Positions 49,078 through 60,007 of a stretch of 64,000 bases of DNA are shown here, piece by piece. The stretch is from Perilla frutescens (taxonomy: Eukaryota > Streptophyta > Magnoliopsida > Lamiales > Lamiaceae), in contig BRKX01000004.1 of the NCBI GenBank assembly GCA_026008535.1, forward strand, positions 57,668,501 through 57,732,500. The letters are read 5' to 3'. The number at the start of each line of letters is the position of its first letter. Position 1 is the first letter of the stretch. Position numbers and translations under genes: made by a program. The notes under the pieces are model-generated. The model saw only the letters and a list, made by a program, of their open reading frames with translations, did not search any database and had not been told where the DNA came from.

Positions 49078-49475
49078 TGAAAGTGTATGGGTATATGAAG
49101 AGATAAAACAGCAAGAGAATTGACGACAAACAATGGAAAAAACACAGAATATGCAGAGGATTTATCAAGAGAGAAGGGTGTTTTGATTTCAGAAAATTTG
49201 AAAAATAAACATTCTCTCGAAACAGCTAAACATATATATAAGAGAGTATTCTGTTCTTAGGTTACCGTTAGACTAAGAAATTGGAGGAAAATCCTAGAAA
49301 ATCCGAGATGACGATAGCACGTCAGAACTAGCTGTTGACAAAGATGTACTCAAGATTTGAATTATAAACATGTACATCCGTATGAACATTTATGGGAATG
49401 TTCAGTCCCTTTGTGCAAGAATGGTTCTTTCCTGCTGAGTGTAAAATAGTCACACTCATACCCTTCTTCTTGGTT
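49078..49475 (-). promoter_or_regulatory. D pol-to-env spacer with promoter-like layout
   Basis: On the minus strand the order is GACGTGCTATCGTCA (ACGT-type site, near 49310), then TCTAACGGTAACC (AACGG at 49265-49269, close to the plant MSA/MYB3R consensus), a TATATATA box (49233-49240), a pyrimidine-rich CTTCTCTCTTG, and the env ATG at 49077, about 160 bp after TATA. It encodes no protein. Confidence 0.5.
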
Positions 49476-50320
49476 TTACTGAACCAAGCACACCCCAAGG
49501 GCTGCTCTAAGTTTCTCAAATTGAGCTGAAGCCAATCCCTTGGTGAATAAATCAGCTAGTTGATCTTCTGTCTTCATGTGTTCAATCTTCAGAACTTCTT
49601 CTTCAACCAGCTCTCTGATGAAGTGATGTCTGATGTCTATATGTTTTGTCCTCGAATGCTGTACTGGATTCTTTGAGATGTTGATAGCACTTATATTATC
49701 ACAGTACATAATTGGGGTATTTTGACTGACTTCATAGTCTTTCATCATCTGCATCTTCCAGATGATCTGAGTAGAGTTGCTCCCTGCTGCAATGTACTTT
49801 GCTTCTGCTATGGATAGGGACATGCAGTTCTGCTTCTTACTGACCCAAGAAACAACATTGTTTCCTAAAAAGAAACAAGCACCTGAAGTGCTTTTTCTGT
49901 CATCTGGAGATCTAGCCCTATCAACATCACAGTATGCAGTAATGCTTGCGTTTGTATTTGAGGTATACCACAAACCATAATCAGCAGTTCCATTGATGTA
50001 CTTGATGATGTTCTTAACAACCTTCATATGACTCTCTTTAGGACAGGCCTGATACCTGGCACACACTCCCACACTGAATGCTATATTTGGTCTGCTTGCA
50101 GTCAGATATAGGAGACTACCAATCATGCTTCTATAAATAGTTTGATCAACTTCAGTCCCTGCATCATCTTTTCCAATCTTGACTGTATTGCTGATAGAAA
50201 TTCATTTGTGTTTTGAATTTTCAAGCTCAAACTTTTTCACTAAGTTTCTGGCATACTTAGATTAAGAGATGAATATCCCTTCTTTTGACTGCTTTATCTG
50301 GAGTCCTAAAAAGTATTTTA
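49476..50320 (-). pseudogene. D pol: end of RT and RNase H
   Basis: The minus-strand frame enters at 50320 in the RT thumb (YFLGLQIKQSKEGIF), with two stops near 50268 and 50205. It is open from 50126 (MIGSLLYLTASRPNIAFSVG) to 49476. RNase H: SITAYCDVDRA, KSTSGACFFLG, SIAEAKYIAAGS, MYCDNISAI, HSRTKHIDIRHHF and ADLFTKGL. The usual STAEAEY is SIAEAKY, so an acidic catalytic-region residue is changed to Lys. Sirevirus assignment rests on the FLGLQIKQ word and the env-like gene downstream. Element E truncates it at the RT side. Confidence 0.87.
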
Positions 50321-50620
50321 TGTTACGATTTAGATAGAAAATAATTGAAAAACAATAAGAACACACGAAAGTTGTTTACCCAGTTCGTCAAATATGACTA
50401 CTCTGGGGGCGCTGCCAAGCCAGGTTATTCTCTAGAGATATATTTTTGGATTAGGGTTACAATTACATTGAGAGGCTATTTATAATAGGAGAACCCTGAA
50501 ATAAATATGGGCCTAAACAAAAGGGCCTTCAAATTCTCGCCCCCAGCCCGGTAGATAAGGTGTGGCCACGCCTTATTTGCAATCTGCTCCTATTTCCTTC
50601 TCAGGCTCCACAACTCAACA
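50321..50620 (-). repeat. E 3' LTR (300 bp)
   Basis: The minus strand reads TGTTGAGTTGTGGAGCC at 50620 and ends AAATCGTAACA at 50321. The purine tract CCAGGTGGGAGATTG adjoins at 50621. A TATTTATAATAGG word near 50489 is TATA-like. Confidence 0.83.
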
Positions 50621-50704
50621 ATCTCCCACCTGGAGACTGATCTCAAATGTAATTATCTTCTCAACTTTAACCCATAACTTCGCGGTAGCGCCAAGCCTTC
50701 ATCT

Positions 50705-51166
50705 TCAAGTTCCAAGGCAAGTTGAAGCCATGCATAGCATCAACTTCTCTAAGGTCATAACCTTAGTCAACATATCAGCAGGATTCTCACTTCCCAGAAT
50801 CTTCACTAGCTGCAAGATCTTCTTCTCCAAAAGATGACGTATGTAGTGATACTTCAACTCAATGTGCTTTGTTCTTGAGTGAAATGCTGGATTTTTAGCT
50901 AAGAAAATAGCACTTTGACTATCACTGTAGAGAATACTATCCTTCCGCTCTTTCCCAAGTTCACATAAGAAATTCTGCAACCATACCATCTCTTTGCTAG
51001 CCTCTGTCACTGCTACATACTCAGCTTCTATACTAGACAAAGCTACAATCTTCTGCAACTTCGAAGCCCAAGAAATTACCGTACCACCCAAAGTAAAAAC
51101 ATACCCGGTGGTACTCCTCTTTCTATCAAGATCACTTGATGCTAGATCTGCATCAACATAACCTGC
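50705..51166 (-). pseudogene. E RNase H fragment
   Basis: The genuine part begins at 51166 with AGYVDADLASSDLDRKRS and continues with TTGYVFTLGG, ISWASKLQKIVALSSIEAEY, LYSDSQSAI and HSRTKHIELKYHYIRHLLE, ending at the stop at 50705. This is the copia RNase H that degrades the RNA strand of the hybrid. The apparent first 40 codons of the open frame (51289-51167) are B4 LTR sequence, not part of E. Upstream domains lie outside the window. Confidence 0.86.
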
Positions 51167-53360
51167 TGTTAGTTTTGTATACTGGAAGACTTGTCTTTGT
51201 ATACTTTTCTGATGATATGATGATATGAAATGAAAGTTATTGCAGTCACTATTTGCATTTAGATTATGTTCTATAATTGTTTTATGCAATGTTCCATATA
51301 CTTACATTGTAGATGATATGGTGTGGAAAGTCACACGGTAAGATCATATCATTAGAACCTTGTAATGTATTAAAGAGCTCACGGCTTAGATAGTCCTGAA
51401 CACACCATCGGTACACCGTAGAATAATCTGATAAGTTAGTTTATCTTGACTAACTGATTATTCTAGTACACTCGTTAGTGTATTGAGGAGGATCACGATA
51501 GGATACTATTCTCTATCTCTGACCCAGTTACCGAGAGAATAAAGATCCACAGAGTTCGGGTTCTGAACTCATGTGATATTGGCGAGCATATGTGTTTGTT
51601 GTTTATTACTTTGATTTATCAATGGGTGAGATCTTTTCGTAGATCGAATTCGATATCTTGGGTAATAACAATGTATACATGATGTCTCGAACAGGATGCA
51701 CGAGTACCGTATCATGGTGCGCCAGGTTGATACTGTTCTCTTGAGGAAGCACAAGTTCATGTTGAAACCCTGCAGGTGGAATTTATTCCGTACATGAATA
51801 AAGCTTGTGTGGTACTACTCAAGGTTTTAGATTTTAATTAATTATAGCTGTCAGAGGCTGACATAATTAATTAATGAACATTATATCTTAAACATGGGGA
51901 ATGACTGGACTAAAGGAGAAAGCATATTCGTAAATATGTATTAAATTGGTAGGTCAATTTTACTTCTTTAGTGGAATAAAAGTAAAACTTAATTTATTTA
52001 ATTATATCCTAGGTTTATTGGATATTGGATATTAAATAAATTAGTGGGCCAATTTAATATTCTTCTAGATCCCTGTTGTAGCCCAATTGACTAATAGTGG
52101 ACTGGATATTGAACTTGAGATAGAGGCCCAGCCCAATAGGGCTGGAACATGAAATTTCGCCCCTCCCTATATTTAAGGGGAGGGGGGCACGAAATTTGAA
52201 GAATAATAATCATAAGAATTTAGCCCCTCTTTGTCTCTCAAAGTTATCCATAGATTTCACAATTCTATCTAGTAGATTTCAGCCCACTCTGAATCTAGAT
52301 ATAGTCCGGAAATACTACAGAAGATCTTGGAGTGGAATACTGTGGTGCACAATTTTGAGGTCATAGGTGGCGCCATTATTGTGCTCATTCAACAGCAAGA
52401 TTAGATCTTTAATCTTGTCCACAGACTGTCTATCGATTTGTAAGTAGATTCGTTTCTATGTCTTCCGCTTTATTAGATTTGAATCTGCTTTGCATGCTTT
52501 TTGATTAGACTGTGATAAACATGCATGTTACATAAAATTATAATTTGCATGAAAATGGATTAATGAACAACCAAATGATCCTGCGGTGGTTTAATTCGAA
52601 AAAACCCCAACAATTGGTATCAGAGCGGGTTTAGGCACTGTTCTAGAATTAATTCATGCATGAATTCGAAACACATGTATAAATTTGTTGATAAATTTAT
52701 GTTCTTTAAATTTTCAGATTTATTGTTCATGTGTTTCGATTTTATGGTATTCAAAACTTGGAAGGATTTGAGATGTAAAAATCAAAAATTCTAGTTTTGA
52801 GGTATATGAATTTTTGGAAACTGTGGAATAAGATTTGGGATGATATTTGATGATCTTCAAATTTCCAGATTTTATTTCACATGGTTCGAAAATTTGGATG
52901 TCAAAAATTTCATTTTTGATGTGTATAAAAATTCCCTAATTTGTTCTTATAATTTTTGGTCATATTGATTAAATAATGGATGATGTTTTGATCAAGATCA
53001 AATTTCCAGCTTTAATTTGGAGTAGGATCGAAAATTTGGTGTGATTAGAATAGGATTTGGTGATTTTTGATGTATATCAAAAGTTATAAAAATTCTAATC
53101 AAGATAGGTTTGAAATTAGAATTTTAAATTTGATAATTTTGAAGTGGATCAAAATTTCCAGATTTATTTTTCTAGAAAATTTCGAAACCTATGTATTTTA
53201 TTTAGAATAGTTTTTTGATTAATGTCAAAATTTCCAAATGTGTTAATTTTATGTAATTTTCGAAATTAATAAAATGATTTGGAGAAGATTTTGATAAAAA
53301 TAAAATTTCCAGATTTGTTTATTGATGAGGATTGAAAATTACATGTGTTGGATTAAGATT
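51167..53360 (+). mobile_element. Element B4: family-B LTR and partial leader, cut by F
   Basis: The + strand 5' LTR 51167-52612 (1446 bp) starts TGTTAGTTTTGTATAC and ends CCCCAACA. PBS TGGTATCAGAGC is at 52615-52626. The leader follows to 53360, where F begins. It was inserted in E RNase H; adjacent bases CCTGC are the expected TSD but the other copy is outside the window. The leader again shows the CAGATTT word at 52716, 52866, 53008 (as CAGCTTT), 53159 and 53310. The TATA inverted repeat is at 52149-52199. Confidence 0.9.
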
Positions 53361-55002
53361 TGTTGGTCCCGGACGAGTCGATATCAGTTTAGAGGGGGGT
53401 GAATAAACTGATTCAAAAACTTTTACTTTAGATGCGGAAAACAGGACCCTATGACCCACTTGATGAAACTTATCTATGCACAAATTTGATAGTCAGTTGA
53501 GACAGTTTAAGTGCAGCTTGTGTGATGTTGTGTGCAGTTATAGATATGCAATGAACAATATAGTACAACACACAAGAGATTTATAGAGGTTCAAAATCTC
53601 AAACTTCTACGTCCTCTCTTCCTTCCGCAGAAGGGCAACTTCACTATATAACTTGAGTTTCTTTACAAATTATACAATGAAGGGCAGTTGGCTGAACCTG
53701 GTAACTGCTCGTTACCTCAGCTGGTCGACGGCTCACACTTGAAGTCCCTAACTACTCGCTAGGAAGGTAGGTGCTATTGTCGTCTTTACAAGGTTTTAGA
53801 TCTCTTTCGATCTTCAAGAGGTTAGTCTTGAACAAAGGGGTATCAACTGATGTGCTCCTTTGATTGAGTTGAGTAGTTGATCGTTCAATAGCTGGAACTG
53901 AGAAGGTTGCCCTGGCTGGATCGTCAACAGCTGGCTGGATGTCTTGATTCAGTGAATTATTCTTCTCAGTTTCTATCAAACGTTGCGCTTGAGCTTGAGT
54001 GGGAGGGAGAAAGAAAATCTCTTAGCTTGTGCGAAGATTGGCAAGGTGTTATGGTTGTGAAGAGTATGCGAAAAGTGTTTAAAACTTTGATTCACCCGTC
54101 TTTTATAGAGGAGTGATTTTATGACCGTTGAGCTCCATTGTCCATTTGATCAGAGGCTCTGTTAGCTCATCAATGGCAGATGGTCATTACTGATCGCTTG
54201 GATCATTTGGTTGAAGTAGCCGTTACTCTGCCACTCGATCTTCATTAAATTCCAGGATCCTTGAAGGAGCATTTATTCCAAGATACGCTGATTTAAACAA
54301 TATACTCCAGGAGTCTTCTGGCTTCAGCTCTCTTGGCAGTTCGGAATTTCAGCTGGCAGTTTTGGATTTCTCAGCTCAGTTACATTATCGTCCCAGCTGG
54401 CAGTTCTGAGCTTTGTCAGCTAAGTCTGGCTATCGCTCCAGTTGTCAGTTGTGGGCTTGTCAGCTGAGATTGGCCATTGCTCCAGTTGGTAGTTCTGGGC
54501 TTGTCAGCTGAGATTGGCCATTGCTCCAGTTGGCAGTTCTGGGCTTGTCAGCTAAGATTGGCCATTGCTCCAGTTAGCAGTTCTGGGCTTGTCAGCTGAG
54601 ATTGGCCATTGCTCCAGTTGGCAGTTCTGGGCTTGTCAGCTGAGATTGGCCATTACTCCAGTTGGCTACTGGCAGTCTCTGGCATAAACTGACATTCTAT
54701 CAGTTTCTTCAGTTTTTTTTGGTCAACTCCTTTCTCCCTCAGCTCAGCTGACTAGGTTGTCAACTTGCTTTAACTGCTATGATTCCTCAGCCAAGTTGAA
54801 CTTTAAACTGGATGACGTGTCTTTCAATTTGGGTCATCCTTCAGATCAGTTGACTTTGACTCTTCTAGAGTTCTTCTTTGATGATGCCCTCCTAGGCTGG
54901 TTAGCTTCGATCTACAGCTTGAGCTTTGGTCAGTTTTTCACAAATAATTTTGACATCTCATCAAAACCTGATCTAGGGGTTCCTTGATAGTTTTTCCTAA
55001 CA
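53361..55002 (-). repeat. F 3' LTR (1642 bp) with internal minisatellite
   Basis: The minus strand reads TGTTAGGAAAAACTATC at 55002 and ends GGGACCAACA at 53361, with a G-rich purine tract outside 55002. It contains a 44-bp tandem repeat (see 54373-54668). Short ORFs in it are ignored. Confidence 0.85.
54373..54668. repeat. 44-bp minisatellite in the F LTR
   Basis: Units begin with CAGCTGAGATTGGCCATTGC or a variant at about 54373, 54417, 54461, 54505, 54549, 54593 and 54637. The first two copies are diverged; the others differ by one to three bases, suggesting expansion after the array arose. Confidence 0.9.
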
Positions 55003-55482
55003 ATTTCCCCCTTTTTGATGATGTCAAAACTTTGTTGATGATGATGATGGAAAAACTGCAAGTGTAGCAAATGCTTTAAATAGAGTCTTTCAGTCAGTGC
55101 ACATTCGTAGCATATTGAGATAAATTGGCTCATGATTTTCACTCAGTTATTAGAGCATTTGTCATTCATGCTTAACTTTCAAATATTAGAGCATGTCATA
55201 TTCATAGCATATTGTGACACATTGACTCATGATTTTCATTCAATTATTGGAGCAATTTTCATTCATGCTTATCATTCATATATCATAGCATGTCAATTTT
55301 AAAAGAAATTTTAGGCTTATTCATGCTTATTTTTCAAATATCAGAGCATGGCTGGGGTATTAGAGCATGAAGAATCATGTCAAGGCATTCAAGCTTGAAG
55401 TAAAATCATGATCAAGACTTGTATTATATATTCATTTTATTGGCATGATTTCAAGAGATTCAAGAGGTAGTAGTTAAGACTA

Positions 55483-57105
55483 CTAGTCTACTTCCTGAAT
55501 GTTGCTTCGATTGCTCTTTTTTCTTCTGCTCGATTCTCCTCCTTTTTGGACTCTTTGTAGTGTCCATGCTGCCCCCTGAAGCTGATCTTCCCCCTCATGA
55601 TGAGTTTCTCTTTGAATTTGATCCCAAAGAGTCATGCATCTATTATACTGTTCATCATCATTCTGTCCATCTTCCCCCTTTTTGGCATCATCCAAAAGGT
55701 GAAGAGGATCACATGAGGGTAATGACCAATTTGGCAGAAAAGTGAAGGCGGTTGCCAAATTGTCATTATAAGCTGTAGGAACTGAAGGGATTTGCATGGG
55801 CGGAGAAAACCATGTATAGGCATCTTCAGTTGACATGAACTGGCCTGGATCAGAGATGTCTTACTCTCTGAAGCTCATGGGGCCCATGCTGGTGAAGATC
55901 TCATCAGCTGAAGGAAGTGGTGGATCACCAATGAAGGATGCGCAGGAGGAGTTGGCTGGTTCATTGTCGGAGAGAGGGGCATCAGCGGATATACCAAGCT
56001 GGATTCACTTGATCATTGAATCCATGATCTCTGAGAGCGTTGGAGGTGATGAGAGTGGATGATTCATCCAGTGTCGACTCCATGTGCCCTCGCTGATCCA
56101 GAAGGCTGAGCCACGGGTGTGGATGAGGTGAAACATAGTCGACTCATCTAGTTGAAATCGTCAGATATGGTACTGTAAGTACCGCCGTAGTTGCATGAAG
56201 AGGGAGTAGTCGGTGTCCTCGATGAGACCAAAGCAGCTTCGGAGCTATGCATTCTCCAGCAGCAGCTCTCTTTCATCAGTGGAGCTGACGGTGGCCTCCA
56301 AAGGCGCCTTTCCATTATCTGAGCTGGAAGGCCCTTGTGGGTGTGGACACTTTGAGGATGGATGGCAGTATATTGTGGGGAGCATGTCCCATCATCCAAG
56401 TAGTTCGCCAGTTGGTATGATCTCGTCAAACTGGCTTTGTATGATGTGGCTTAGTCGGTTCATAAAGCCAACTTTTTCTCGGAATGTGCTAGTTGACAGA
56501 TCAAACGTCGCTCGCTCGACGTTGGCTCTCAGTTGTGCCAGGATATTGGAAGCCCAGTCAGCTTGACATCCAAAGTAGAGGGCGGCTGTGATATGAGCCT
56601 TGATCTCGGAGAGATGAACGATCTCGAAGTTGCCATGGACAATATGGCTGGTGATATCCAAAAGTTGGCTGATATCACTTTGCAAGCTTTCCTTTAATCT
56701 GTGCGAACTGTCATTGTGGTGCACATGAGAAAGCTTTCAGATTTTCCATAACTCATGTTTGGATGGCAGATTTAGGTTCATCACGTCTGGACCGCTGCCG
56801 GGAAGGTGTAAAGTGAACATCATCGTGTCCTTGATGACTATGATCACTTGAAACTTTAAAGTGGAGATGATGTTGTCACCGTTGATAGTTGCATTGTAGT
56901 AGAACTCGGCGACATAGTCAGGTATGTTCTTGACCGGCAACTGTATCAAGAAAGGAAGCAGTCCAGTCACTGCCAATGGTCGATAAATCTGTTGAAAGAC
57001 ATCCGGGCCAAGACGTGCATTTAGCTTCTCTAGATTTAGAGACTTGTCCTTTCTCATTTTGCGTGTAAGAGCTTCAATATCCACCTGAGAAAATGGAGGC
57101 TTCAT
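55483..57105 (-). pseudogene. F env-like gene 3
   Basis: The start is ATG 57105 (MKPPFSQVDIEALTRKMRKD). Domain order parallels the other env-like genes: a short charged N-terminus; LLPFLIQLPVKNIPDYVAEFYYNAT; TLKFQVIIVIKDTMMFTL; then after a TGA (56737), a helix-rich part with LRANVERATFDLSTSTFREK and VGFMNRLSHI; after the stop at 56392, a segment with LRRYLQYHIRR, SAFWISEGTWSRHW and PPTLSEI, also present in gene 2; last a Gln/Glu-rich probable coiled coil ending in the basic RRKKSNRS near 55483. Several stops and one or two frame changes occur. No signal peptide or membrane span is visible. The role is unknown. Confidence 0.75.
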
Positions 57106-57774
57106 TTCTGCAAAGATATGAAATTTAGTTTAGAAATGCAAGAATTTTGATGAGTGAGAAAAGGCTTAGCGAAAGATCAAATAATTAAGAGAGATGTTCA
57201 GATAATCGGAGCCTTCATCTCTGTACTCATATTTATGCATCTTGTGCATGTAAGAATCGAGAGTACTCGATTACTTTTCTTGACTGATCAGCCATCCGAT
57301 TTGATGGTTGATTAGCTGAATTAATGATGTATGAATCTCAGCCGTTTATCGGTAAATGACCTTATGATCAAATGGCTGAGATGAGATCATTTTGAAAATG
57401 GGGTAGTTGCCATAAATAGCAAAATATTTTCTGCATATCTTTCTATTAATAGCGCAATAAAATATATTTTCTTCGTCTGTTTGGAGAGTAGGTTTTAAGA
57501 TCCATGCAGAGATATTAATGACAACTTTGAGATATAGAGCCCCATTTTCAAATTGTAACCGTTGACATATAATATAAGATATTTCATAATCACAATGGTA
57601 ACAATATAATTAAGATAAGCTTTTGAAAAATGAAGACTTATCCTGAGTCAGTTAGGATACAGTCTAACTGATTGATGACGTGGCGGTTGGTTGAGCAGTT
57701 GAGTTTGGACACTCATTTGTCATGGCTGAGCTGGCTGATGTCGAGGCTACAACTGAATTGATCAGCCCGTTTGT
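57106..57774 (-). promoter_or_regulatory. Spacer before F env-like gene 3
   Basis: This non-coding gap of 669 bp lies between the stop of gene 2 and the ATG of gene 3. On the minus strand AACGG cores lie at 57559-57563 (GTCAACGGTTAC) and 57342-57346, a TATA-like GCATAAATATGAG near 57225-57240, and the ATG about 125 bp later, preceded by CTTTGCAGAA, which also resembles a splice acceptor. Confidence 0.4.
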
Positions 57775-59628
57775 TTAGTTGCTCGGCTTTTCTGTAGACA
57801 ATTTCCGCTTCTTGAATGGCCTAGCCGGACTAGGTGCAGATATAGTTTCATGTGTTAATGGTCCAGGCCTTTCCGTCTTCTTGGCTTTGCGAAGATGAAG
57901 CTGGTTCTCAACTGACGAGCTCTTCATCCTTTAACTAAGAGAGTGTGGGATTCCCTTTGGCGATGACCGAAACTGATCATGTTTCTTGGTCAACTGCGCA
58001 TCTTTTGAGCCTAACGTGAGCAGTGGAGTCACATAACCTTTGGATAGGAGATTTGGTGACGTGGCAGTATCTTCATCGTAACTGTCTCTTGCATCATTAT
58101 GCCTTTTTTTCCTTTGAGAAGCTATGACTTCAGTGTGGGATAGGTGGGGTTCTATCCTTTGAACAGTAGGTGTATTTCATCGAGATGGCTCAGCTGACTG
58201 ACTTGATAGATTATCAAAGTTCAGCTATCGACAAAGTGAGTTAGTTGGGCAGTTGACTGGATGACCTGCAGTTCCAACTGCTTGAAACATGAATCTGGAT
58301 GTAAATTCGGCCAGTAAGACGGTTGCTGGAATCTTGTTCACCATCCGGTGATTCATAATGTGCTGAACTTGCACAATGGTTGGAGGGAATGGATTTGATG
58401 ATCCTATCCATTTGATGCTCCATGTTTCTTCTCTTTGCCAGAAGCTCATACCATGAAAGGCAGTTAGCAAGAAGTGAGACTGGATAGACATAGAATGTCT
58501 CCAGTTGTACCAATAGAAATATCGGTGAAGTTGTTTGTACAACTCTTGATCTTGTTGTGCAACAACTGTGAAGTGGGTGAGAAGGAGATCGGTCACTTCC
58601 TTTTGTGCACTTTTGACTGCTATTCACCACTGTAGAAAGTGCGAATATTCTCTTTAGTCAACTGGAGCGGAGGGCATGTGCCTCTGAAGTAGTCTGCTCC
58701 ATAGTTTGGATGGGGTATTCCAATGAATAGAATAACCTCATCTGGATCAGAGCAAACCTGGAAATCAACTGGTGATCTGTTCTTTGATTTTGGAGAGTGA
58801 ACGACATTGGCAGTTGAGTTGCTCGAACTTTGGTTGTTCATCTTGGCCTTTCCTTTTGTCTTCCTCTTCAGGGATTGTAGATAAGCACTTCCTTTCTTGG
58901 GGATCCAGTCGGAGATCAGAACTGGTAGTGATTCATCACTTGTGAGCTTCAACAGATCTTCAAGCATTTTGCTCATCCTTAGAACAAGTCCGACCTTGGA
59001 CTCAAATTTGCCAGACTTCTTTAAGTCTACAGCCTTGATGACTTGATGCTTGAATTGTTGAAAGACAAATTCGGCCCAGTTTGTTTGTCTTCCTTCAGCA
59101 AGGTGAATCATGACTTTGTATCTCTCTTGGGTGAGTTGGCTTAGACTTCCAATTGCTCTGAACATCATCTTGTTCGTTATGTCAAGTAGAACTCCAAACT
59201 CAGGCTTGAGATCAATTTTAGCGGTGGTAAAACTGAATTGCTTTTTTGCAGGTTGAGGCTTTCCAGTTTGTCCAGTGTGACTCTGCAGATTCCTTTAGAT
59301 CTTGAATGGACAAGCCTTCTTGTGGGAGTTGAAATACTTCAGCAATTGATTTCTCATTGATGTGTAACATCCTTCCTTGAGCCACTGAAGATATCATCTT
59401 CCCATCTGCAGATAATTTTGCTTGAAGTAAAAACTCACTCACTAAATTTTGTCTAAAGAATTTTGGTGGTGTTTCCAGGTAGTGAAGAACTCCTATTTTG
59501 TGAAGATTTGATAGAAGGGTTGGATTCTTTGATTCATCAAGAATCAATTGAACTTTCTATCTGTCAAGGAATTTATCTCTCATAAGTTGGTTTTTGAAGA
59601 AGTGTGAAGATCGGGATAATTCGGCCAT
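57775..59628 (-). pseudogene. F env-like gene 2
   Basis: The start is ATG 59628 (MAELSRSSHFFKNQLMRDK), chosen because it is in frame with the next segment and follows a CT-rich leader; a TAG comes after 23 codons. Conserved part: KFFRQNLVSEFLLQAKL, then SVAQGRMLHINEKSIAEVF and LPQEGL. A frame change near 59218 leads to the helical segment NWAEFVFQQFKHQVIKAVDL and FESKVGLVLRMSKMLEDLL. A second frame change near 58600 leads to LYKQLHRYFYWYNWR, MSFWQREETWSIKW and PPTIVQVQHIM, homologous to gene 3. The end, in yet another frame, is ARPFKKRKLSTEKPSN at 57775, a nuclear-localisation-like basic tail. Function unknown. Confidence 0.72.
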
Positions 59629-60007
59629 CTTTGAGGTTGGCTGAAATTTTTTTGACAATTCAAGATTGTTTGAGAGAGAGAGAGAGAGAGGTTTTGAGAT
59701 CTTTTTGGAGGAGGAGGCTTTTTGAGAGGCTTGATAGAGAGAAAGGCTTTTATGAGTGTTCGGACAGGCTCATAGATATGATGGTTGGAATAGTACTAGC
59801 CTCTGATTTCTTTTGGTCATTAGCAATTAATGACCTTGACACGTGTCATTGTTTTGCAACGGTTAAAATTTCAAAATAAATGTGAGGCTTAACATTTATT
59901 TGAAATAAAAGGAACTGTTATAAATATATCAAAAGATATAATTACAAACTGATTAACAAGAAGTACACTTAGGGCTTTTCTAATCAGGTTTTAACTTGAT
60001 CAGCCAC
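59629..60007 (-). promoter_or_regulatory. Spacer before F env-like gene 2
   Basis: On the minus strand this 379-bp gap contains an AACGG-type core (59858-59862), a perfect G-box palindrome GACACGTGTC (59838-59847), a TATA-like TCATAAAAG (about 59745-59753), a run of CT dinucleotides (59670-59692) and the ATG at 59628, about 120 bp after the TATA-like word. The layout is that of a plant promoter plus 5' leader. Activity is not shown. Confidence 0.45.

Larger units (their letters stand above)
37008..50320 (-). mobile_element. Element D: sirevirus-type element, 3' half, hosting A2
   Basis: On the minus strand it shows the end of RT with RNase H (50320-49476), a spacer, an env-like gene (49077 down to 38378, split by A2), a purine tract and the 3' LTR (37008-37950). 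The pol part is cut at 50320 by element E, and the rest lies outside the window. D is a different family from A: the LTR shares only the TGTTAGTGCCA start. Its own TSD cannot be verified; the five bases left of it are TTACT. Confidence 0.87.
50321..51166 (-). mobile_element. Element E: 3' end of a Tork/Tnt1-like copia element
   Basis: Only its 3' LTR (50321-50620), purine tract and part of RNase H are present, because B4 interrupts it at 51167. It was inserted into D pol; the adjacent bases in D are TTTTA. The RNase H resembles the Tnt1 type (KIVALSSIEAEYVAV, NPADMLTKV). Confidence 0.82.

Noticed and set aside
51167..51289. N-terminal 40 codons of the open frame 51289-50705
   Set aside because: They are B4 LTR sequence read on the other strand; only the part from 51166 down is E RNase H.
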